Assembly: GCA_032622095.1 (NCBI GenBank) | Contig: CP136064.1 | Span: forward strand, 279,149,614-279,213,613 | From: Siphonodentalium dalli | Taxonomy: Eukaryota > Mollusca > Scaphopoda > Gadilida > Siphonodentaliidae | Direction of reading: 5' to 3' | DNA length: 64,000 bases | Part shown: piece after piece, positions 1 through 9,577 of the stretch | Position numbering within the stretch: the first letter of the stretch is position 1 | Layout: every line of letters starts with the position of its first letter | Notes under the pieces: model-generated | Database searches by the model: none | The model's input: the letters and a program-made list of their open reading frames with translations, nothing else | What the model was told of the DNA's origin: nothing | Position numbers and translations under genes: made by a program

Positions 1-5
1 GTGTT

Positions 6-19
6 TGTATAAGTATACA
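6..19. other. Dyad core TGTATA-AG-TATACA (first of ~1,775)
   Basis: The six-base arms TGTATA and TATACA are exact reverse complements around a two-base AG spacer, and the right arm contains the GTATAC palindrome. The dyad recurs once per unit, so about every 36 bp. A hairpin with a two-base loop is sterically poor. A bound dimeric protein or an extruded cruciform is conceivable but unproven; the pattern itself is directly visible. Confidence 0.85.
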
Positions 20-77
20 GCACGTGGTTGTCATTGGTGTGTGTATAAGTATACAGCGAGTGGTTGTCATTGGTGTT

Positions 78-113
78 TGTATAAGTATACAGCGAGTGGT
101 TGTCATTGGTGTT
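78..113 (+). repeat. Reference copy of the consensus 36-bp unit
   Basis: This copy matches the commonest form. Numbering used elsewhere: positions 1-14 are the dyad TGTATAAGTATACA, 15-22 are GCGAGTGG, 23-27 are TTGTC, 28-32 are ATTGG and 33-36 are TGTT. Position 36 is T or G in most copies (A in some). Positions 16-17 are the only CpG. Main variable sites are 2, 16-18, 20-23, 25, 27, 32 and 34-36; positions 3-15 and 28-30 are nearly constant. Confidence 0.95.
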
Positions 114-1340
114 TGTATAAGTATACAGCGAGTGGTTGTCATTGGTGTTTGTATAAGTATACAGCGAGTGGTTGTCATTGGTGTTTGTATAAGTATACAG
201 CACGTGGTTGTCATTGGTGTGTGTATAAGTATACAGCGAGTGGTTGTCATTGGTGTGTGTATAAGTATACAGCGAGTGGTTGTCATTGGTGTTTGTATAA
301 GTATACAGCGAGTGGTTGTCATTGGTGTATGTATAAGTATACAGCGAGTGGTTGTCATTGGTGTTTGTATAAGTATACAGCACGTGGTTGTCATTGGTGT
401 GTGTATAAGTATACAGCGAGTGGTTGTCATTGGTGTTTGTATAAGTATACAGCGAGTGGTTGTCATTGGTGTTTGTATAAGTATACAGCACGTGGTTGTC
501 ATTGGTGTGTGTATAAGTATACAGCGAGTGGTTGTCATTGGTGTTTGTATAAGTATACAGCGAGTGGTTGTCATTGGTGTATGTATAAGTATACAGCGAG
601 TGGTTGTCATTGGTGTGTGTATAAGTATACAGCGAGTGGTTGTAATTGGTGCGTGTATAAGTATACAGCGAGTGGTTGTCATTGGTGCGTGTATAAGTAT
701 ACAGCGAGTGGTTGTAATTGGTGCGTGTATAAGTATACAGCGAGTGGCTGTCATTGGTGCGTGTATAAGTATACAGCGAGTGGTTATCATTGGTGCGTGT
801 ATAAGTATACAGCGAGTGGTTGTCATTGGTGTGTGTATAAGTATACAGCGAGTGGTTGTCATTGGTGTTTGTATAAGTATACAGCGAGTGGCTGTCATTG
901 GTGTGTGTATAAGTATACAGCGAGTGGTTGTAATTGGTGTGTGTATAAGTATACAGCGAGTGGTTGTCATTGGTGTGTGTATAAGTATACAGCGAGTGGT
1001 TGTCATTGGTGTTTGTATAAGTATACAGCGAGTGGCTGTCATTGGTGTGTGTATAAGTATACAGCGAGTGGTTGTCATTGGTGTGTGTATAAGTATACAG
1101 CGAGTGGTTGTCATTGGTGCGTGTATAAGTATACAGCGAGTGGTTGTAATTGGTGCGTGTATAAGTATACAGCGAGTGGCTGTCATTGGTGCGTGTATAA
1201 GTATACAGCGAGTGGTTGTCATTGGTGTGTGTATAAGTATACAGCGAGTGGTTGTCATTGGTGTGTGTATAAGTATACAGCGAGTACGTGGTTGTCATTG
1301 GTGTGTGTATAAGTATACAGCGAGTGGCTGTCATTGGTGC

Positions 1341-4120
1341 GTGTATAAGTATACAGCGATGGTTGTCATTGGTGTGTGTATAAGTATACAGCGAGTGGTT
1401 GTCATTGGTGTTTGTATAAGTATACAGCAAGTGGTTGTCATTGGTGTGTGTATAAGTATACAGCGAGTGGTTGTCATTGGTGCGTGTATAAGTATACAGC
1501 GAGTGGTTGTAATTGGTGTGTGTATAAGTATACAGCGAGTGGTTGTCATTGGTGTTTGTATAAGTATACAGCGAGTGGTTGTCATTGGTGTGTGTATAAG
1601 TATACAGCAAGTGGTTGTCATTGGTGTGTGTATAAGTATACAGCAAGTGGTTGTCATTGGTGCGTGTATAAGTATACAGCGAGTGGTTGTCATTGGTGTG
1701 TGTATAAGTATACAGCAAGTGGTTGTCATTGGTGTGTGTATAAGTATACAGCGAGTGGTTGTCATTGGTGCGTGTATAAGTATACAGCGAGTGGTTGTAA
1801 TTGGTGTGTGTATAAGTATACAGCGAGTGGCTGTCATTGGTGCGTGTATAAGTATACAGCGATGGTTGTCATTGGTGTGTGTATAAGTATACAGCGAGTG
1901 GTTGTCATTGGTGTTTGTATAAGTATACAGCAAGTGGTTGTCATTGGTGTGTGTATAAGTATACAGCGAGTGGTTGTCATTGGTGCGTGTATAAGTATAC
2001 AGCGAGTGGTTGTAATTGGTGTGTGTATAAGTATACAGCGAGTGGTTGTCATTGGTGTTTGTATAAGTATACAGCGAGTGGTTGTCATTGGTGTTTGTAT
2101 AAGTATACAGCGAGTGGTTGTCATTGGTGTGTGTATAAGTATACAGCGAGGGGTTGTCATTGATGTTTGTATAAGTATACAGCGAGTGGTTGTCATTGGT
2201 GTGTGTATAAGTATACAGCGAGTGGTTGTCATTGGTGTGTGTATAAGTATACAGCGAGGGGTTGTCATTGGTGTGTGTATAAGTATACAGCGAGTGGTTG
2301 TCATTGGTGTTTGTATAAGTATACAGCGAGTGGTTGTCATTGGTGTGTGTATAAGTATACAGCAAGTGGTTGTCATTGGTGCGTGTATAAGTATACAGCG
2401 AGTGGTTGTCATTGGTGTGTGTATAAGTATACAGCGAGTGGTTGTCATTGGTGTGTGTATAAGTATACAGCGAGGGGTTGTCATTGGTGTGTGTATAAGT
2501 ATACAGCGAGTGGTTGTCATTGGTGTTTGTATAAGTATACAGCGAGTGGTTGTCATTGGTGTGTGTATAAGTATACAGCAAGTGGTTGTCATTGGTGCGT
2601 GTATAAGTATACAGCGAGGGGTTGTAATTGGTGTTTGTATAAGTATACAGCGAGTGGTTGTCATTGGTGTGTGTATAAGTATACAGCGAGTGGTTGTAAT
2701 TGGTGTTTGTATAAGTATACAGCGAGTGGTTGTCATTGGTGTTTGTATAAGTATACAGCAAGTGGTTGTCATTGGTGCGTGTATAAGTATACAGCGAGTG
2801 GTTGTCATTGGTGTGTGTATAAGTATACAGCGAGGGGTTGTAATTGGTGTTTGTATAAGTATACAGCGAGTGGTTGTCATTGGTGTGTGTATAAGTATAC
2901 AGCGAGTGGTTGTAATTGGTGTTTGTATAAGTATACAGCGAGTGGTTGTCATTGGTGTTTGTATAAGTATACAGCAAGTGGTTGTCATTGGTGCGTGTAT
3001 AAGTATACAGCGAGTGGTTGTCATTGGTGTGTGTATAAGTATACAGCGAGGGGTTGTAATTGGTGTTTGTATAAGTATACAGCGAGTGGTTGTCATTGGT
3101 GTGTGTATAAGTATACAGCGAGTGGTTGTCATTGGTGTGTGTATAAGTATACAGCGAGTGGTTGTCATTGGTGTGTGTATAAGTATACAGCGAGTGGTTG
3201 TCATTGGTGTTTGTATAAGTATACAGCGAGTGGTTGTCATTGGTGTGTGTATAAGTATACAGCGAGTGGTTGTCATTGGTGCGTGTATAAGTATACAGCG
3301 AGTGGTTGTCATTGGTGTTTGTATAAGTATACAGCGAGTGGTTGTAATTGGTGTTTGTATAAGTATACAGCGAGTGGTTGTCATTGGTGTTTGTATAAGT
3401 ATACAGCAAGTGGTTGTCATTGGTGCGTGTATAAGTATACAGCGAGTGGTTGTCATTGGTGTGTGTATAAGTATACAGCGAGTGGTTGTCATTGGTGTTT
3501 GTATAAGTATACAGCAAGTGGTTGTCATTGGTGCGTGTATAAGTATACAGCGAGTGGTTGTAATTGGTGTTTGTATAAGTATACAGCGAGTGGTTGTCAT
3601 TGGTGTGTGTATAAGTATACAGCGATGGTTGTCATTGGTGTGTGTATAAGTATACAGCGATGGTTGTCATTGGTGTGTGTATAAGTATACAGCAAGTGGT
3701 TGTCATTGGTGTGTGTATAAGTATACAGCGAGTGGTTGTCATTGGTGTGTGTATAAGTATACAGCGATGGTTGTCATTGGTGCGTGTATAAGTATACAGC
3801 GAGTGGTTGTAATTGGTGTTTGTATAAGTATACAGCGAGTGGTTGTCATTGGTGTGTGTATAAGTATACAGCGATGGTTGTCATTGGTGTGTGTATAAGT
3901 ATACAGCAAGTGGTTGTCATTGGTGTGTGTATAAGTATACAGCGAGTGGTTGTCATTGGTGTGTGTATAAGTATACAGCGAGTGGTTGTCATTGGTGTGT
4001 GTATAAGTATACAGCGAGTGGTTGTCATTGGTGTGTGTATAAGTATACAGCGATGGTTGTCATTGGTGTGTGTATAAGTATACAGCGAGTGGTTGTCATT
4101 GGTGTGTGTATAAGTATACA
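1341..4120 (+). repeat. Subdomain 2: mixed GCAAG, GAGGGG and TAATT units
   Basis: This stretch mixes GCAAGTGG, TGCGTG, TGTAATTGG and, from 2,145, GAGGGG units. Seven 35-bp units with GCGATGG (one G lost) lie near 1,358, 1,861, 3,624, 3,659, 3,776, 3,873 and 4,052. A six-unit higher-order repeat occupies the centre. The right limit is marked by a rare core mutation, ACAAAGAG, near 4,118. Confidence 0.8.
2255..3130 (+). repeat. 216-bp (6-unit) higher-order repeat
   Basis: Diagnostic GCGAGGGG units sit at 2,255 and 2,471, and GCGAGGGG-TTGTAATT units at 2,615, 2,831 and 3,047; 2,255 to 2,471, 2,615 to 2,831 and 2,831 to 3,047 are each exactly 216 bp. The intervening units repeat the same order of variants, including one GCAAG-GCGTG unit per period. 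The 2,615-2,830 and 2,831-3,046 copies agree unit for unit; the third copy breaks off near 3,130. Confidence 0.85.
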
Positions 4121-7100
4121 AAGAGTGGTTGTCATTGGTGTTTGTATAAGTATACAGCGAGGGGTTGTCATTGGTGTGTGTATAAGTATACAGCGAGTGG
4201 TTGTCATTGGTGTGTGTATAAGTATACAGCGAGTGGTTGTCATTGGTGTTTGTATAAGTATACAGCGAGTGGTTGTCATTGGTGTTTGTATAAGTATACA
4301 GCGAGGGGTTGTCATTGGTGTTTGTATAAGTATACAGCGAGTGGTTGTCATTGGTGTTTGTATAAGTATACAGCGAGTGGTTGTCATTGGTGTATATATA
4401 AGTATACAGCGAGTGGTTGTTATTGGTGTGTGTATAAGTATACAGCGCGTGGTTGTCATTGGTGTGTGTATAAGTATACAGCGAGTGGTTGTTATTGGTG
4501 TGTGTATAAGTATACAGCGCGTGGTTGTCATTGGTGTGTGTATAAGTATACAGCGAGTGGTTGTTATTGGTGTGTGTATAAGTATACAGCGCGTGGTTGT
4601 CATTGGTGTATATATAAGTATACAGCGAGTGGTTGTTATTGGTGTGTGTATAAGTATACAGCGAGTGGTTGTCATTGGTGTATATATAAGTATACAGCGA
4701 GTGGTTGTTATTGGTGTGTGTATAAGTATACAGCGCGTGGTTGTCATTGGTGTTTGTATAAGTATACAGCGAGTGGTTGTCATTGGTGTTTGTATAAGTA
4801 TACAGCGAGGGGTTGTCATTGGTGTTTGTATAAGTATACAGCGAGTGGTTGTCATTGGTGTTTGTATAAGTATACAGCGAGTGGTTGTCATTGGTGTATA
4901 TATAAGTATACAGCGAGTGGTTGTTATTGGTGTGTGTATAAGTATACAGCGCGTGGTTGTCATTGGTGTGTGTATAAGTATACAGCGAGTGGTTGTCATT
5001 GGTGTGTGTATAAGTATACAGCGAGTGGTTGTCATTGGTGTTTGTATAAGTATACAGCGAGTGGTTGTCATTGGTGTGTGTATAAGTATACAGCGAGTGG
5101 TTGTCATTGGTGTTTGTATAAGTATACAGCTAGTGGTTGTCATTGGTGTTTGTATAAGTATACAGCGAGTGGTTGTCATTGGTGTGTGTATAAGTATACA
5201 GCGCGTGGTTGTCATTGGTGTGTGTATAAGTATACAGCGAGGGGTTGTCATTGGTGTTTGTATAAGTATACAGCGAGTGGTTGTCATTGGTGTTTGTATA
5301 AGTATACAGCGAGTGGTTGTCATTGGTGTGTGTATAAGTATACAGCGAGGGGTTGTCATTGGTGTTTGTATAAGTATACAGCGAGTGGTTGTCATTGGTG
5401 TGTGTATAAGTATACAGCGCGTGGTTGTCATTGGTGTTTGTATAAGTATACAGCGAGGGGTTGTCATTGGTGTTTGTATAAGTATACAGCGAGTGGTTGT
5501 CATTGGTGTTTGTATAAGTATACAGCGAGTGGTTGTCATTGGTGTATATATAAGTATACAGCGAGTGGTTGTTATTGGTGTGTGTATAAGTATACAGCGC
5601 GTGGTTGTCATTGGTGTGTGTATAAGTATACAGCGAGTGGTTGTTATTGGTGTGTGTATAAGTATACAGCGCGTGGTTGTCATTGGTGTGTGTATAAGTA
5701 TACAGCGAGTGGTTGTTATTGGTGTGTGTATAAGTATACAGCGCGTGGTTGTCATTGGTGTATATATAAGTATACAGCGAGTGGTTGTTATTGGTGTGTG
5801 TATAAGTATACAGCGAGTGGTTGTCATTGGTGTATATATAAGTATACAGCGAGTGGTTGTTATTGGTGTGTGTATAAGTATACAGCGCGTGGTTGTCATT
5901 GGTGTTTGTATAAGTATACAGCGAGTGGTTGTCATTGGTGCGTGTATAAGTATACAGCGAGTGGTTGTCATTGGTGTTTGTATAAGTATACAGCGAGTGG
6001 TTGTCATTGGTGTTTGTATAAGTATACAGCGAGTGGTTGTCATTGGTGTATATATAAGTATACAGCGAGTGGTTGTTATTGGTGTGTGTATAAGTATACA
6101 GCGCGTGGTTGTCATTGGTGTGTGTATAAGTATACAGCGAGTGGTTGTCATTGGTGTGTGTATAAGTATACAGCGAGTGGTTGTCATTGGTGTTTGTATA
6201 AGTATACAGCGAGTGGTTGTCATTGGTGTGTGTATAAGTATACAGCGAGTGGTTGTCATTGGTGTTTGTATAAGTATACAGCTAGTGGTTGTCATTGGTG
6301 TTTGTATAAGTATACAGCGAGTGGTTGTCATTGGTGTGTGTATAAGTATACAGCGAGTGGTTGTCATTGGTGTGTGTATAAGTATACAGCGAGTGGTTGT
6401 CATTGGTGTGTGTATAAGTATACAGCGAGGGGTTGTCATTGGTGTGTGTATAAGTATACAGCGAGTGGTTGTCATTGGTGTTTGTATAAGTATACAGCGA
6501 GTGGTTGTCATTGGTGTTTGTATAAGTATACAGCGAGTGGTTGTCATTGGTGTGTGTATAAGTATACAGCGAGTGGTTGTCATTGGTGTGTGTATAAGTA
6601 TACAGCGAGTGGTTGTCATTGGTGTGTGTATAAGTATACAGCGAGGGGTTGTCATTGGTGTTTGTATAAGTATACAGCGAGGGGTTGTCATTGGTGTTTG
6701 TATAAGTATACAGCGAGTGGTTGTCATTGGTGTTTGTATAAGTATACAGCGAGTGGTTGTCATTGGTGTTTGTATAAGTATACAGCGAGTGGTTGTCATT
6801 GGTGTTTGTATAAGTATACAGCGAGTGGTTGTCATTGGTGTGTGTATAAGTATACAGCGAGTGGTTGTCATTGGTGTGTGTATAAGTATACAGCGAGTGG
6901 TTGTCATTGGTGTGTGTATAAGTATACAGCGAGGGGTTGTCATTGGTGTGTGTATAAGTATACAGCGAGTGGTTGTCATTGGTGTGTGTATAAGTATACA
7001 GCGAGTGGTTGTCATTGGTGTTTGTATAAGTATACAGCGAGGGGTTGTCATTGGTGTGTGTATAAGTATACAGCGAGTGGTTGTCATTGGTGTTTGTATA

Positions 7101-7720
7101 AGTATACAGCGAGTGGTTGTCATTGGTGTTTGTATAAGTATACAGCGAGTGGTTGTCATTGGTGTTTGTATAAGTATACAGCGAGGGGTTGTCATTGGTG
7201 TGTGTATAAGTATACAGCGAGTGGTTGTCATTGGTGTTTGTATAAGTATACAGCGAGTGGTTGTCATTGGTGTTTGTATAAGTATACAGCTAGTGGTTGT
7301 CATTGGTGTTTGTATAAGTATACAGCGAGTGGTTGTCATTGGTGTTTGTATAAGTATACAGCGAGGGGTTGTCATTGGTGCGTGTATAAGTATACAGCGA
7401 GTGGTTGTCATTGGTGTTTGTATAAGTATACAGCGAGTGGTTGTCATTGGTGTGTGTATAAGTATACAGCTAGTGGTTGTCATTGGTGTGTGTATAAGTA
7501 TACAGCGAGGGGTTGTCATTGGTGTGTGTATAAGTATACAGCGAGTGGTTGTCATTGGTGTTTGTATAAGTATACAGCTAGTGGTTGTCATTGGTGTGTG
7601 TATAAGTATACAGCGAGGGGTTGTCATTGGTGTGTGTATAAGTATACAGCGAGTGGTTTTCATTGATGTGTGTATAAGTATACAGCGATGGTTTTCATTG
7701 ATGTGTGTATAAGTATACAG
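4121..7720 (+). repeat. Subdomain 3: GCGCG, GAGGGG, TATATA and TTATT units
   Basis: Four variants are diagnostic: GCGCGTGG (A18 to C), TGTTATTGG (C27 to T), GTATATATAAG (position 36 A and G2 to A) and GCTAGTGG (G17 to T). All units are 36 bp until a 35-bp unit near 7,688. The domain holds a 1,152-bp HOR at its left and simpler V/L alternation (position 36 G or T) with GAGGGG units at its right. No gene. Confidence 0.85.
4269..6355 (+). repeat. 1,152-bp (32-unit) higher-order repeat, two copies
   Basis: Bases 4,269-5,203 match 5,421-6,355 over 935 bp at an offset of exactly 1,152 bp. Reading base by base I found three differences: 4,789 and 4,790 (TT versus CG) and 4,810 (G versus T). The first 520 bp (4,269-4,788) are identical. 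Shared markers include the alternating TTATT/GCGCG series and a single GCTAG unit at 5,131 and 6,283. Confidence 0.93.
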
Positions 7721-9577
7721 CGAGTGGTTGTCATTGGTGTTTGTATAAGTATACAGCGAGTGGTTGTCATTGGTGTTTGTATAAGTATACAGCGAGTGGT
7801 TGTCATTGGTGGATGTATAAGTATACAGCGAGGGGTTGTCATTGGTGTTTGTATAAGTATACAGCTAGTGGTTGTCATTGGTGTTTGTATAAGTATACAG
7901 CGAGTGGTTGTCATTGGTGTGTGTATAAGTATACAGCTAGTGGTTGTCATTGGTGTGTGTATAAGTATACAGCGAGTGGTTGTCATTGGTGTTTGTATAA
8001 GTATACAGCGAGTGGTTGTCATTGGTGTTTGTATAAGTACACAGCGAGTGGTTGTCATTGGTGTTTGTATAAGTATACAGCGAGTGGTTGTCATTGGTGT
8101 GTGTATAAGTATACAGCGAGTGGTTGTCATTGGTGTTTGTATAAGTATACAGCGAGTGGTTGTCATTGGTGTTTGTATAAGTATACAGCGAGTGGTTGTC
8201 ATTGGTGTGTGTATAAGTATACAGCGAGTGGTTGTCATTGGTGTTTGTATAAGTATACAGCGAGTGGTTGTCATTGGTGTTTGTATAAGTATACAGCGAG
8301 TGGTTCTCATTGGTGTTTGTATAAGTATACAGCGAGTACGTGGTTGTCATTGGTGTGTGTATAAGTATACAGCGAGTGGTTGTCATTGGTGTTTGTATAA
8401 GTATACAGCGAGTACGTGGTTGTCATTGGTGTGTGTATAAGTATACAGCGAGTGGTTGTCATTGGTGTGTGTATAAGTATACAGCGAGTGGTTGTCATTG
8501 GTGTGTGTATAAGTATACAGCGAGTGGTTGTCATTGGTGTGTGTATAAGTATACAGCGAGTGGTTGTCATTGGTGTTTGTATAAGTATACAGCGAGTGGT
8601 TCTCATTGGTGTTTGTATAAGTATACAGCGAGTGGTTGTCATTGGTGTGTGTATAAGTATACAGCGAGTGGTTGTCATTGGTATGTGTATAAGTATACAG
8701 CGAGTGGTTGTCATTGGTGTTTGTATAAGTATACAGCGAGTGGTTGTCATTGGTGCGTGTATAAGTATACAGCGAGTGGTTGTCATTGGTGTGTGTATAT
8801 GTATACAGCGAGTGGTTGTCATTGGTGTGTGTATAAGTATACAGCGAGTGGTTGTCATTGGTGTGTGTATAAGTATACAGCGAGTGGTTGTCATTGGTGC
8901 GTGTATAAGTATACAGCGAGTGGTTATCATTGGTGCGTGTATAAGTATACAGCGAGTGGTTGTCATTGGTGTTTGTATAAGTATACAGCGAGTGGTTGTC
9001 ATTGGTGTTTGTATAAGTATACAGCGAGTGGTTGTCATTGGTGTGTGTATAAGTATACAGCGAGTGGTTGTCATTGGTGTGTGTATAAGTATACAGCGAG
9101 TGGTTGTCATTGGTGTTTGTATAAGTATACAGCGAGTGGTTGTCATTGGTGTGTGTATAAGTATACAGCGAGTGGTTCTCATTGGTGTGTGTATAAGTAT
9201 ACAGCGAGTGGTTCTCATTGGTGTTTGTATAAGTATACAGCGAGTGGTTGTCATTGGTGTGTGTATAAGTATACAGCGAGTGGTTCTCATTGGTGTTTGT
9301 ATAAGTATACAGCGAGTGGTTCTCATTGGTGTTTGTATAAGTATACAGCGAGTGGTTGTCATTGGTGTGTGTATAAGTATACAGCGAGTGGTTGTCATTG
9401 GTGTGTGTATAAGTATACAGCGAGTGGTTCTCATTGGTGTTTGTATAAGTATACAGCGAGTGGTTCTCATTGGTGTTTGTATAAGTATACAGCGAGTGGT
9501 TGTCATTGGTGTGTGTGTATAAGTATACAGCGAGTGGTTGTCATTGGTGTGTGTATAAGTATACAGCGAGTGGTTGT
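7721..9577 (+). repeat. Subdomain 4: TCTCAT units
   Basis: The left part (to about 8,300) is mostly plain units plus a few GCTAG units. From 8,304, GGTTCTCATT (G25 to C) units appear repeatedly and continue into the neighbouring duplication. Two 40-bp units (TACG at 8,337 and 8,413) are 76 bp apart. One copy near 8,800 has the core changed to TATATGTATAC. No gene. Confidence 0.8.

Larger units (their letters stand above)
1..1340 (+). repeat. Subdomain 1: CACGTGG and TAATT variants
   Basis: Units near 18, 198, 378 and 488 carry GCACGTGG instead of GCGAGTGG, creating a CACGTG palindrome. From about 640, TGTAATTGG (C27 to A) and TGCGTG (positions 35-36 CG) variants become common. One 40-bp unit (TACG at 1,285) lies near the right edge. 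No gene. Confidence 0.85.

Noticed and set aside
6-19. Rho-independent terminator or RNA hairpin from the dyad
   Set aside because: The arms are six AT-rich base pairs with a two-base loop, too weak and too tight, and no T-run specific to a transcript end follows.
78-113. CENP-B box within the unit
   Set aside because: The required TTCG and CGGG elements are absent in the consensus and in the variants read; only a general analogy to a conserved in-repeat site was kept.
1-490. CACGTG units as functional E-box/G-box regulatory sites
   Set aside because: They are a minor unit variant at four sites here (and two near 57,900-58,040) with no gene nearby; used only as a possible parent of the 40-bp units.
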